Shown here: in pieces, positions 11,925 to 26,900 of the stretch
How positions within the stretch are numbered: position 1 is the first letter of the stretch
Layout: every line of letters starts with the position of its first letter
Origin: Mytilus galloprovincialis
Lineage: Eukaryota; Mollusca; Bivalvia; Mytilida; Mytilidae
Assembly: GCF_965363235.1 (NCBI RefSeq)
Contig: NC_134843.1
Location: forward strand, 89,003,795-89,067,794
Direction of reading: 5' to 3'
Length of the DNA stretch: 64,000 nucleotides
The notes under the pieces: generated by a model
Told to the model about the DNA's origin: nothing
Seen by the model: the letters and a program-made list of their open reading frames with translations, nothing else
Database searches by the model: none
Program-made: the position numbers and the translations under genes

Positions 11925-14900
11925 TCACATTTTGTCTAAAGGTGTTATTCCTAGTAATGTCATACCATTAGCAAGAGTTGTTTTAGCACACTTGAAAACT
12001 TGTAGACGTGTCTGAAATATACACAAAAAACAAATAAATGTCAATGGATAAGAGTCAACAAAACAATTATGTTCTTTGAGAAAAAAATAATACCAGCTTG
12101 CAATCTCATACAAAAATATCTGAATTTGAAAAATACTATTCTTGGTGTTACTTAAATTTTCTATCAAATATAATCCTTCATGGTATCATCCACAGAATTT
12201 GGTGTTATTACTGTTGTGAATGTCTACTTCTGTTTATTGAAAGTTTGATTTGTATACTCTTGTTTACATTCATATTTATCAATATATTAAAAAATAATGC
12301 AAACCTGTGCTATTTCTTTAGGTTGGTCTTTTACTTTTAAATTACGATGAGCAACACTTATAAATTTGCTGAAAATGAAGAAAAACCTGGTTATACTTTC
12401 AAACAAAAGAAAAAGTTATCCAAATGTGAAATTAGCAAAGAGATAGCAAAAGTATTCCAGAAAGTCTTGATACTAGAAACTAGTACAAAATATTAGAATA
12501 GGCAAGTCATCACTTTAAATTACTTATCTTTTTTATGATGATTTTTGAGCAGTGCTTTTATTTTATTTTTTCAAATGTCAAAATAACAGTATATCAATTT
12601 CCCACTATTGTGTGTTTTTTTGGAATTTATTTAAACCACATAATCTTTAAGCCTAACAATTTTTTCTAGTTATTTTACATTTGCTTGTAACTTTAATAAA
12701 TACTTCCATACATTTTCCTTCAATAGAAGAAGTCATCAAATCATTTTAAAACCTTACCTTAAAGAGAATAAATAGTGGACAAGATGGCATGCTTCTAGGC
12801 TGGTCAAACACTTATCCACTGTGTCCTCATAACTGTAAAAATAAATCAGAATAAGTGTGTATATTTAATAAACAAATGTAATAATTTGGATGTTATAGTT
12901 TTGATATTTACCTGGTTGTTTTTTAACTACAACAAATCCTAATCTAATCTTATTAAAAAAAAACTGTATTTGGTAAACTTTAAAATAATCTTTTTCTTAC
13001 AAAATTCAGTTCCATTCCAGATAACTCTTCTAAAAATCCTGAATAATAAATTATGAGTTATTGAACAGAATTGAAATCATTCTTTTTCTAATACAAAACC
13101 TTTCAAAGCAACATTATCATAACCTATTGCAAGATGTATTTCCAATATAGAAAGTATGGTCAATATTGATATATTTGACAGATTACATAGATATTGCTAT
13201 TTTGTGTACTTTTTTCTTTGATCTGTTTTGTTATAATTGTTCATACCATGCTACTCGCTTGAGATAGAAAATGTTCTACAGAATCTAAGGTGCATGTGCT
13301 GTTGTCAATGTTAACATCAAGGATGTCATAGGCACAATAGCAATAAACATATTATCAATGGTCTTTTAAACTGGAGGATGTTTCTTTGCCACATCTCATC
13401 TTAGGGCTATTGTTAACACCCTCCAGTTTGAAAAAAAACATCAATTTTTAATAATTTCCAGTAAAACTTTTAAAATGTAAGTCTTTATAAGGCCATTTGT
13501 ATAACCATATCTTACCTAGCAATATGTAATATAAGTTGTATAGCTTCTGGTTCTGTTAAATATTTAGTGTCAAAATCTATACTATGAATATCACACCCAC
13601 ACTGTTCTATCAAGCTGTAAATAAAAAAAAAAAATATCTTTGAATTATTTAAAAAGAAATTAAGCCTCACTCAAAATAGTTTCATAAAATTCTTTTCTAA
13701 AAAATAAAGAGCGAGTGATTGTTTGCCATTTTTAGAAGTAAAGTACAGATAAATTTTCTATCATGCCATCTTTATTGCACACATTTTTTCCAAAAGACTG
13801 ATGAAAAGACTAACAACTAGATATCATTGAGATGGGAGCCATCTCTGTGGGCCCCGCTGTGAATAATGTGCATTAAAAAATTGTATCTTTACCATAGGAC
13901 ATGGGTTTGTCAACTGAAATCAAAGTTTTTGACCTTGACCTTTGACCTAGGAAGTTGTAAATAAATTATGACACATCCTTTGGTGTTGGTTTATAAACAT
14001 GTCAAGTATAAACTTTGAAATGATAACGGTTCTCAAGATATAGAGCGGACACGATCTTTACCATAGGACATGGGGTTGTCAACTGAAACCAAAGTTTTTG
14101 ACCTTGACCTTTGACCTAGGAAGTTGCACATAAATTATGACACACCCTTTGGTGTTGGTTTATATACATGTCAAGTATAAACTTTGAAATGATAACGGTT
14201 CTCAAGATATAGAGCGGACACGATCTTTACCATAGGACATGGGGTTGTCAACTGAAACCAAAGTTTTTGACCTTGATCTTTGACCTAGGAAGTTGTACAT
14301 AAATTATGACATACCTTCTGATATTGGTTTATATACATTTCAGGTATAAACTTCAAAATGATAACGGTTCTCAAGATATAGAGCGGACACAATCTTTACC
14401 ATAGGACATGGGGTTGTCAACTGAAACCAAAGTTTTTGACCTTGAACTTTGCCCTAGGCAGTCGTTCATAAATTATGACACACCCTCTGGTGTTGGTTCA
14501 TATACATGTCAAGTATAAACTTTGAAATCATAACGGTTCTCAAGATATAGAGCGGACACGATCTTCACCACAGGACACAGGGTTGTCAACTGAAGCCAAA
14601 GTTTTTTGACCTTGACCTTTGACCTAGGAAGTTGTACATACATCATGACACGCCCTCTGGTGGTGGTTAATAAACATGTAAAGTATAAAGTATGAAATCA
14701 TAATGGTTCTTTAGATATGGAGCGGACACAAAGTGTTACGGATGGACGGACGGATGGACAGACGGACGGACGGACAGACTGATCACTATAGGGCGACCCG
14801 CCTTTGGCGTGGCCCTAATAATCTGTATGTGTGGTGCTTGAAAATAGTGAATCTAACATGTGAAATTTAAGAGACTGAGTAAATTTACTTAAAATATAGT

Positions 14901-17900
14901 CTTCATGATTATAAATTCCCAATATGCTTATAGTTTAAAGAATAAGGAAAAAACACAAATAAAACCAACACAGATCTCTGATTTAAAGAGATAAAATATT
15001 ATTGAAAGAAGTTCAGTCAATATGAACAACAAAGCCTACTGTCTTTAAAATAACCTAAACACACACTATAATCATTACTAACCTACATAATCTAGCATGA
15101 GCATACTGTAACACAATTCCTGAATCTCCTTTAAAACTTAAAACTTTATCCCAACTGAATTTATATGTATTCAATCGTTTTTCTTTTAAATCCTGTATAA
15201 TGATAGAGCTAACACCAAGTACATCTGCAACAGTCTCTGTACTTTCTACTACTTTTGAGGCTGCAAGTAAACAATTAGTTCTTTAAGTTATGCAATTGTT
15301 TAAATTGATTGATTGATGATGGCTTTACGCTGCTACATTTGATTAAATGTATTTTTGTCTTCAAAATAAATGAGAATAACGTAGCAATTGCTTCTTATCC
15401 CCAATTTTTTTTTTTTAAATTTTAATAGCAAACTTTAAATTTATTTTACATATTGAAAATAATTATGTGTGTATTCAAATGTAGGGTATACACTTACTTT
15501 GTTTATTATGAATTGTTTTTATTATCCTTTCCTTGGCCTCATTTAAAATATCATCAAGAAATACTGCTTTTCCTTTTCTTGTACTGAGATTAGATATTCT
15601 ACCAAACCTTATGTGAATCTGGTCACCATATCTAAAACAAAACTTCAAGTATCATTTGCAAGAAAAGTAAAACTATATCTTTTTCAAAATGTACAGGCAA
15701 CATCTCATCTTATTCATAAAATATCAAGAAACCAAACAACCAAAAGTTGAACATTGAGGGAAAGAGTAAAAAAAAATTTTAGGTATAGGAAACCCTATAA
15801 ATCTCTCAGATCAATAGCTAAAATACAAGATCACACTTCTTGTCCTGGAGAACAGTCTAGCATACTTAGGTGCAATTCTGTCATGCTTTTTTTTTCAATA
15901 AGTTGGGAATTGAATAAGTTTGATATGGATTAAACCAAAAGATAACAGAGGTGATCTCTATATGTCAGGCAAAATAACTAGATAGAATATAAAAACGACA
16001 TTATAAAACAGCTGAAAAATATTCATGTATATTTACTATGAGACCTCCATGACAAGTAGGTCTAGGTAATTGATAAAAATGTACCTTTAAAGATCACTTG
16101 TCTATCGTTAGTTCAATAATCAAGAGACAAAACAAAAAGTTGAAAGTTGGGTTTGAAAGCTTTTCAATTTTTTCCAGTATATGTTAACTACAAAAAAGAA
16201 GATGTGGTATGATTGCCAATGAGCCAACTCTCTACAAGATACCAAAATGACACAGAAATCAGCAACTATAGGTCACCGTATGGCCTTCAACAATGAGCAG
16301 AGCCCACCATACATAGTCAGCTATAAAAGGCCCTGAAATGACAATGTAAAACAATTTAAACGAGAAAACTAACAGTCTTATTTATGTGAAAAAATTTACA
16401 AAAATTGAAAACCACATCAAATAAATGATTAAAATTAAAGTTGCCTTTTCTTTTAGATTCTATGTTTCAAAACTACCAATACACATTTTCCTACCTTTGT
16501 ATCCAAGGCACATTTAACTTCTTTAATATCCCTTTTAACATTTTGAAGTGTAAATCTTGTCCATCTTCTACCTAAAAATGATAAAGCATACTATTCAAAT
16601 TCTATCATTTATATTCTAATGTACTGTTTGTATCAATAGTATAAATCTGACTATAACCTGAAGTGGTACTATCAAACAAAACAAAAACATAAAACTGACT
16701 AAAACCTCAAGAGGTACTATCAAACAAAACAATAACATAAAACTGACTCAAATCTCAAGTGGTACTATCAAACAAAACAATAACATAAAACTGACTAAAA
16801 CCTCAAGTGGTACTATCAAACAAAACAATAACATAAAACTGGCTTAAACCTCAAGTGGTACTATCAAACAAAACAATAACATAAAACTGACTAAAACCTC
16901 AATTGGTACTATCAAACAAAACAATAACATAAAACTGACTAAAACCTGAAGTGGTACTATCAAACAAAACAATAACATAAAACTGACTAAAACCTCAAGA
17001 GGTACTATCAAACAAAACAAAAACATAAAACTGACTAAAACCTCAAGAGGTACTATCAAACAAAACAATAACATAAAACTGACTAAAACCTGAAGTGGTA
17101 CTATCAAACAAAACAATAACATAAAACTGACTATAACCTGAAGTGGTACTATCAAACAAAACAATAACATAAAACTGACTAAAACCTGAAGTGGTACTAT
17201 CAAACAAAACAAAAACATAAAACTGACTAAAACCTCAAGAGGTACTATCAAACAAAACAAAAACATAAAACTGATTAAAACCTCAAGTGGTACTATCAAA
17301 CAAAACAATAACATAAAACTGACTAAAACCTCAAGTGGTACTATCAAACAAAACAATAACATAAAACTGACTAAAACCTCAAGAGGTACTATCAAACAAA
17401 ACAATAACATAAAACTGACCAAAACCTGAAGTGGTACTATCAAACAAAACAATAACATAAAACTGACTAAAACCTGAAGTGGTACTATCAAACAAAACAA
17501 TAACATAAAACTGACTAAAACCTGAAGTGGTACTATCAAACAAAACAATAACATAAAACTGACTAAAACCTCAAGAGGTACTATCAAACAAAACAATCAC
17601 ATAAAACTGACTAAAACCTGAAGTGGTACTATCAAACAAAACAATAACATAAAACTGACTAAAACCTCAAGTGGTACTATCAAACAAAACAATAACATAA
17701 AACTGACTAAAACCTCAAGAGGTACTATCAAACAAAACAATAACATAAAACTGACTAAAACCTCAAGAGGTACTATCAAACAAATCAAAAACATAAAACT
17801 GACTAAAACCTCAAGAGGTACTTTCAAACAAAACAAAAACATAAAACTGACTAAAACCTCAAGTGGTACTATCAAACAAAACAAAAACATAAAACTGACT

Positions 17901-20900
17901 AAAACCTGAAGTGGTACTATCAAACAAAACAATAACATAAAACTGACTAAAACCTCAAGAGGTACTATCAAACAAAACAATAACATAAAACTGACCAAAA
18001 CCTCAAGAGGTACTATCAAACAAAACAAAAACATAAAACTGACTAAAACCTCAAGAGGTACTATCAAACAAAACAATAACATAAAACTGACTAAAACCTG
18101 AAGTGGTACTATCAAACAAAACAATAACATAAAACTGACTAAAACCTCAAGTGGTACTATCAAACAAAACAATAACATAAAACTGACTAAAACCTCAAGT
18201 GGTACTATCAAACAAAACAATAACATAAAACTGACTAAAACCTCAAGAGGTACTATCAAACAAAACAATAACATAAAACTGACTAAAACCTCAAGTGGTA
18301 CTATCAAACAAAACAATAACATAAAACTGACCAAAACCTCAAGAGGTACTATCAAACAAAACAAAAACATAAAACTGACCAAAACCTCAAGAGGTACTAT
18401 CAAACAAAACAATAACATAAAACTGACTAAAACCTGAAGTGGTACTATCAAACAAAACAATAACATAAAACTTACTAAAACCTCAAGTGGTACTATCAAA
18501 CAAAACAATAACATAAAACTGACTAAAACCTCAAGTGGTACTATCAAACAAAACAATAACATAAAACTGACTAAAACCTGAAGTGGTACTATCAAACAAA
18601 ACAATAACATAAAACTGACTAAAACCTCAAGAGGTACTATCAAACAAAACAAAAACATAAAACTGACTATAACCTGAAGAGGTACTATCAAACAAAACAA
18701 AAACATAAAACTGACTAAAACCTGAAGTGGTACTATCAAACAAAACAATAACATAAAACTGACTAAAACCTCAAGTGGTACTATCAAACAAAACAATAAC
18801 ATAAAACTGACTAAAACCTCAAGTGGTACTATCAAACAAAACAATAACATAAAACTGACTAAAACCTGAAGTGGTACTATCAAACAAAACAATAACATAA
18901 AACTGACTAAAACCTGAAGTGGTACTATCAAACAAAACAATAACATAAAACTGACTAAAACCTCAAGAGGTACTTTCAAACAAAACAATCACATAAAACT
19001 GACTAAAACCTCAAGTGGTACTATCAAACAAAACAAAAACATAAAACTGACTATAACCTGAAGTGGTACTATCAAACAAAACAAAAACATAAAACTGACT
19101 AAAACCTGAAGTGGTACTATCAAACAAAACAATAACATAAAACTGACTAAAACCTCAAGTGGTACTATCAAACAAAACAATAACATAAAACTGACTAAAA
19201 CCTCAAGAGGTACTATCAAACAAAACAAAAACATAAAACTGACTAAAACCTCAAGAGGTACTATCAAACAAAACAAAAACATAAAACTGACTAAAACCTG
19301 AAGTGGTACTATCAAACAAAAGAATAACATAAAACTGACTAAAACCTGAAGTGGTACTATCAAACAAAACAATAACATAAAACTGACCAAAACCTCAAGA
19401 GGTACTATCAAACAAAACAAAAACATAAAACTGACTAAAACCTCAAGAGGTACTATCAAACAAAACAATAACATAAAACTGACTAAAACCTGAAGTGGTA
19501 CTATCAAACAAAACAATAACATAAAACTGACTAAAACCTCAAGTGGTACTATCAAACAAAACAATAACATAAAACTGACTAAAACCTCAAGTGGTACTAT
19601 CAAACAAAACAATAACATAAAACTGACTAAAACCTCAAGAGGTACTATCAAACAAAACAATAACATAAAACTGACTAAAACCTCAAGTGGTACTATCAAA
19701 CAAAACAATAACATAAAACTGACCAAAACCTCAAGAGGTACTATCAAACAAAACAAAAACATAAAACTGACCAAAACCTCAAGAGGTACTATCAAACAAA
19801 ACAATAACATAAAACTGACTAAAACCTGAAGTGGTACTATCAAACAAAACAATAACATAAAACTTACTAAAACCTCAAGTGGTACTATCAAACAAAACAA
19901 TAACATAAAACTGACTAAAACCTCAAGTGGTACTATCAAACAAAACAATAACATAAAACTGACTATAACCTCAAGTGGTACTATCAAACAAAACAATAAC
20001 ATAAAACTGACTAAAACCTCAAGAGGTACTATCAAACAAAACAAAAACATAAAACTGACTATAACCTGAAGTGGTACTATCAAACAAAACAAAAACATAA
20101 AACTGACTAAAACCTGAAGTGGTACTATCAAACAAAACAATAACATAAAACTGACTAAAACCTCAAGTGGTACTATCAAACAAAACAATAACATAAAACT
20201 GACTAAAACCTCAAGAGGTACTATCAAACAAAACAAAAACATAAAACTGACTAAAACCTCGAGAGGTACTATCAAACAAAACAAAAACATAAAACTGACT
20301 AAAACCTGAAGTGGTACTATCAAACAAAAGAATAACATAAAACTGACTAAAACCTGAAGTGGTACTATCAAACAAAACAAAAACATAAAACTGACTAAAA
20401 CCTCAAGAGGTACTATCAAACAAAACAATAACATAAAACTGACTAAAACCTGAAGTGGTACTATCAAACAAAACAATAACATAAAACTGACTAAAACCTC
20501 AAGTGGTACTATCAAACAAAACAATAACATAAAACTGACTAAAACCTCAAGTGGTACTATCAAACAAAACAATAACATAAAACTGACTAAAACCTCAAGT
20601 GGTACTATCAAACAAAACAATAACATAAAACTGACTAAAACCTCAAGTGGTACTATCAAACAAAACAATAACATAAGAGAGTTCAAGTTATATCAATGCA
20701 CATTCACAGAAATGATGGGTCTTTAAGGTTTAACCTTGCTCATCTGTATGTCTGTCCATAGGCAAAGGTATTTCTAAACATTGGTTTCCTTTCTCTAACT
20801 TTAGTTTGCCTTAACCAATATTATGAAACTTGTACAAAATGCTCATTACCACAAAAAACAGAACAAGTTAGATTTTGGGTGACGTAACTTTTACTTCTCC

Positions 20901-23900
20901 TTTATAATGTTATGTGCAAGTGGGACATCATATTTGTCCCAAGGACACATGCTCCATTTATTTTTATTCAGTATTCATATATAGGTTAAGAGTAATAATA
21001 TCAAAACTGTACAATGTCTATTTACTTACCACATAATGTGTTCTGTCAAAGTTGTATCTTTTATGTCTGTCTAGTACTGCTGCAATATCTCTGGGGGAAA
21101 AAAATCATATGATTTTTAAAAAGCTGTATTGTAAAAGATTTTTCCCAGCAGTGGGAGTATTTTTCCTGTGAAGTTCAAGGTTTTATCTTTCAGATTATGT
21201 AATAAAATTCTACTGTTCGCGATAAAAATATCACTGTTCGGGGGTGTTGAAATTAGTGGGGGTTATTAAAAGAATGATACTTTAAGTAGTGATTTTTTTT
21301 AAGGAACTTAAACAAGTGATTTTTATGTCATTATCCTAGATTCAGTACAAGGTCATCACCTGAAATGACCTGGTCATCCTAGACAACACAGATGTTGGTT
21401 CTGATAAGTTTAGAAACATAATTAGTCCCTGGATCATTAGTATTCTATATTTAAAGCTACAATAAAATTAAATCACTTCTTCTAGTGATTAATTTGTACT
21501 ACTTAAATAGGTGATTATTAAAGAAAGACAACTCTAACTTCCAACCTTCATGGAAATAATGTTACTTGAATCAGTGATTTAGAAAATCACTTATTTAAGT
21601 AAGTCCCCTGACTGATGATAAAAAACAAATATTTTCTTATTGTTTTGTTCATTTTACTAGTTAAATTTAGAATATATGATATAGTGCAACTTTTTGCTAT
21701 TTTGTTATCATTCAAAGTCAATAAAAGTTATTGACTAAGGATCATGTAAACATGACCTATATTAAAGACCTTACACCTCTCTGATACTATGGATCCATTT
21801 ATTTTCATGGGTATCAATGTTCATGGATTGAGAAAACTTGTTTATTCAAGGATATTTAACTGTGGTTTTGGAAATGTCTGCATACATTCCTTTAGAAAAT
21901 TTGTAATTTGTTGAACATTTATATTCGTGGTTCCCCTGTACCCACTAAATCCATGAAAATAAGTATCCAACGAATTTTAATGAATCTACAATATCTAGAA
22001 TCACTACAAAATACCTTGTCAGGTAGAGAGTTGATCCATCACTTTTCTGTACCACAGCTTTTATATTATCTTTTTCATCTTCAATATCTATATAACCTTT
22101 TCCTGTTGTGCTGAAACATAACGAGAACACCAACTAAAAATAAATTGACTTGTCTTGTAAATTGATATTTAAAATATATATAATAATTATGATGATTATT
22201 ATCAAAAATAAAAGTAGGTTTTCTAAACATTACTGACATATACTGTTATAGTCAACTATAGGTTATAGGTTTTTTTTCCATTGATGAAGGTCATAATGTG
22301 ACCTGCAATTTCTTATGTCCACTTCTTTTGGATTATGGTGTATAATTCTCTTATTGGCAATCTATTTTGATATTATAAGATATTCTCAAACTTTTTTTTC
22401 TTTAGATTTTATCTAATTTGAACTTTGAAGGATGTATAGTTCAACTAAATTTGGAAAGACATTTACAGGAACAAGTATTCTTTTTGCTCTTGATTTTCTT
22501 CTGTCTTCTGCTGTTCATTTCTTATCTTAAAATATCCTTTTTCTAAATCGATAGATTTGGAAAAAATTCACTGATGATTGCTCTACTCCAAATAAGATAC
22601 CTAAAACCAAAATAACAAGACCAGAATGAAGAGCTACCACATAAAACAGCCATTTTGTTCAACATTCACTGCAGAGTGCAGACACATATACTGAAACATT
22701 TAATCTTCATTAACTTTTAGTATCTTATATTATGTTATATGTAAAACAAGAGAAACTTTGAAAATTCTTTTTAAAACTCATTTGATACTTACTCATCAAT
22801 ATGTAATAAATCTCTTTGTTTGAGCTCCTCTATCAGTTCTAACGACTTTTTAGAGTACATAGACTCTCCTTCATAATCTGTAAACTTTATATTTAATCTC
22901 TGAAGAATATGAACACACACAATTGTTATAAGACAAGTTAGTATACCCTAAAGACTTCCCATAAACTCTTAAGATTAAAAAACTTTTGTAACTGCATTCA
23001 AAAGATAAAAAAATCAGAATTATTCCCAATTTGTTGATAATATAGAGTTACATTTTTTTTCAAAATTTTCAACTTATAAATTTTCCAGTTTTTACCAATG
23101 CAGAAAAGAAAAAACATGGTTCCCAATGACTGCAGTAATACAATACTACCTCTAATGATATCAATTCAAGTTTATTTTGAAAAATGTGTATTACTGCTAC
23201 TGCTTTCATACAATTGGGTTTCTATGTGCTACATTATAATGCATTGGTCAAGAAGCTAGAAGTTTAACAAACGAAACAAATTGTGATCACAGCTGACTTT
23301 TTAATATATCAAGAAATAACTAGTTGAACTATGAGGTATTTCTCATATTTGATACCCTGGCTACATGTATTGTGGAGAAGCAGATTAGAATAGTGCACAC
23401 CTTTTCAGTCATGCAAGATTCATCAGGCACTGAAAGATTAGATATGGCATTCATCAACACTCATAAAAGAGAACCTGATTAATGGACCAGTGGCTGTCCT
23501 ACAGAAGACCACCAGATTTGTTGAGAAGACTGGTATTTAAGTGTAAAGGCAAACGATAAGAAGAAGAAATCTGTATATTTTCGACTTATAAGTTTGAATA
23601 TCTCTTTTGGTATTTTTGGCCTCTCTTTAAAATATCAATGTTTAGTCAAACACAAAATGCTTTAATATAAATTTTATATTTGGAATAATGATATGGAATC
23701 GGGCAAGATTATTTGTAAGACTATCCACAAATGTTATATATGTTTTTGAAAATTAAAGTAAACAACTCGCCTCATAAACTTCTCTATATTTTTCTATACT
23801 TATGTCTCTAAAATGTTTCCATAATTGTAAATCCTCTGATGCTGTCCCTGGAACAAAATTGTTTTACAATTGTTACAAAAATGTTCTGCTCTATAAATTT

Positions 23901-26900
23901 TAAAAGAAAAAGATACTCTTTAAAATGTTGGATGTTAAAGAAGTAACAGTTATTTTTTAAACTCAAATAAATATGTTGTTCCTACTCTTAGGTTAAAAAG
24001 TTTCTGGTTCTTATGGAATGACAGAAATAATCTATTTTTATTTTTTTAATTTATACTGAAAATGTAAATATTTAAGCATTTAGAATATTTTGGATTCATT
24101 TATTTTCGTGTGTATCAATTTTTGTGGATTAAGGAAAACTTGCATTTTCGTGGATATCTAATTTCGTGGTTTTGCTGCAGTCTGCAAACAAACCATTAGA
24201 AAATTAGTCATTTGTTGAACATTTAATTATGTGGTTCACCTGTACCCAAGAAATCCACGAAAATTGGTATCCAACAAATAATAATAAATCCACCGTATTA
24301 TTGAAATTATAACATAAAAAATGTTTTTATTTCAGTATCTAATTTTGTTACCCTGTTCCATGTTTCTGAATATTTCTAGACTTTTTCTGTGTGTTTCTCC
24401 TTTTTCATGTTTGTCAAGTCCACTATTCTGTTGTTCCTTTGCAACATCTTCGTTTATTTTTACATAAACCTACAAAAAATTGAATAACTGAACAAGTGAG
24501 TGGTTTAGTGCTATAAAACCAGGTTCAATCCACCATTTTTTACATTAGAGGAATATGACAGTTGTTGTCCATTTGTTTGATGTGTTTTGTTATTTGATTT
24601 TGCCATGTGATTAGGGACTTTCCGATTTAATTTTCCTCAGAGTTCAGTATTTTTGTAATTTTACTTTTTACTCATCTTTATTTCTAAAAATAAAGTGTAA
24701 CCTGAATTATGTATTGATAACTAACAAAATTACTAACTATACATATTGTGTATGGCCCTGTCCAACCTCATAAAACCTATTCAACTTGGTTAACAGTTGC
24801 CTATAATTGCTGACATCCACTACATTTAAATCTGGATGGACAGATGTCTCACTGGAAATCATTTCATATTTGGAATCTTACATCAAAACACATTTCTATG
24901 CAATTTTGAAATTGTGTACATTTTGAATTGAAAAAAAACTCCCCGTTCCACAAAGAAATTGTCCCCCTGAAATCAAAGCTATTTTCAGTAAGTGGTGCCT
25001 CTCTAATGATAGAAGAAAATCATTGTATATTTCTAATGCAAAGAAAAATTGTTGTGTTTCTGGTTGGACAAAAATGTATTTTTTATCAATAACTGTTATC
25101 TCAAGACTTTGATTTATGTAAATATGGAACGTAATAATAATACAGAACTGATCTGAATTTCTAACGGAAGTTATTTAAATCATTGATCATGATCTTGGTA
25201 ATGTTTTTTGAAACAATACCAGATGGCTTTTAATGAATACAAAATGACATGGGGGTTGGGGATGTCTAAATGGCAACAATGATGCAATTTATTTTCATTA
25301 ATGATTCAAACGAAACTATTTCACATTGCTGGATTTTCTAGCTGTGTTGAAGACCCATTGGTGGCTTTTGGCTGTTTTCTGCTCTTTGGTTGTGTTACCT
25401 CTATGACACATTCCCTGTTTCCATTCTCAAATTTTATCATTGAATAATTTAATTTTGGATGTAACGCGTCTTCTGATTGGCTGACGTTATTTTGTTATTA
25501 GCCCATAGACATAATTTAGTCATGTGAACATGACGTCATCAACATTTTTTCATGGTTTTCTACGGTTTAAAATGGATTTAGAATTAAAATATAAGAAATG
25601 ACTGTAATATTTTTTCTGTCTATCCGAAATAACATAAAAAATGTGGTGCACACTGTTAAATAACCCGCTATGCGCGTTATTCAATGTGCACTAAATTTTT
25701 TATGTTATTTCTTCATAGACAGAAAAAATATTACAGTCATTCCTTATTCAAGCAATCTTTCTTAAAAATAACCACCACTCATCAAATTTTAATAAAAGTG
25801 CCTTCCTTCCTCCCATACAATTAATTCTGGAAAAGCCCTTAATCTGAATGCCCCTTCGTCATTTGGGGAATATAAATACTGGCAGTATTGCTTACCATAT
25901 ATAGATGCTTCATAGGATCTTTATTTAAGTCTTCTTTATTACCATATTTATTGAAACCTTGGGCCAATAAACCTGTAACATAGAAAACAACTTTGACATT
26001 CATCTGTATGTAATTCTTAGTTAAAGGTTTTAGGTAAAAGTTCAAAGAGGTAGCTACAACTCCTAAACATGAACTTAACTTAAACAAATATCAAAGATAT
26101 AAATGCAAATTATTGTTGTATCAGAATTGACATTAACATTATTTAGTTAACCTTGTCTTTATGTGTTGGTCAAGTTTACACAAATATATTTATTAGTATA
26201 TTTTTGTTATTGTATTCCAATTATCTTAACGCAACCATCTATTCTGTATTATTAAAATTATTGATGTTGTAATGTTAATGCCCTTTGGGGCCCATAACTG
26301 GAAATAAAATATCTTCTTCTTCTTCTATTCTAATATGTACTGTCCAATCATACATGATTTAATTGTTCCTACATTATAAAACATGCACATGAATGATGTG
26401 GTTTGTGTCCTCATCATATTTGGTACCCCAATCACTTGTATGAGTACTTTGTGTTATACACTTACCGTACTGGGTACCCCAATCACTTGTATGAGTACTT
26501 CGTGTTATACACTTACCGTACTGTGTACCCCAATCCCCAAGGTAGTTGATTCTGATCACTTTGTGTCCTACAGCCTCATACAGATTAGATATAAAGTTCC
26601 CTATAATAGCTGATCTCAGATGACCTGCATGGAATGGTTTTGCAATATTTGGAGAACTGAAATAAGGTTTATGCTGTATCATCATCATATCATTTGTTAA
26701 CAGTATTAATCTGCATCTTCACATTTCATAAAATCCGACTAGTTAGATTTCATTCAGACTCCTTAGCAAAACTTTACTTAAACACCTTAACGAAATGCCA
26801 GAATTCAATGACTTTTATAATGAATTGGCTAAGATCAAAACCTTGCACATGTAGCACTGACTTTATGTTAAAAAAGTAAAATCCCCATAAAACCAATGTC

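Noticed and set aside
16645..20676. CRISPR-like regular repeat array
   Set aside because: Units are contiguous without unique spacers, and the genome is eukaryotic.
16844..20686. Three adjacent long reading frames of a hydrophobic repeat protein
   Set aside because: They are a direct consequence of a 48-bp intronic tandem repeat; no start context, no domain, stops are unit variants. Not listed as genes.
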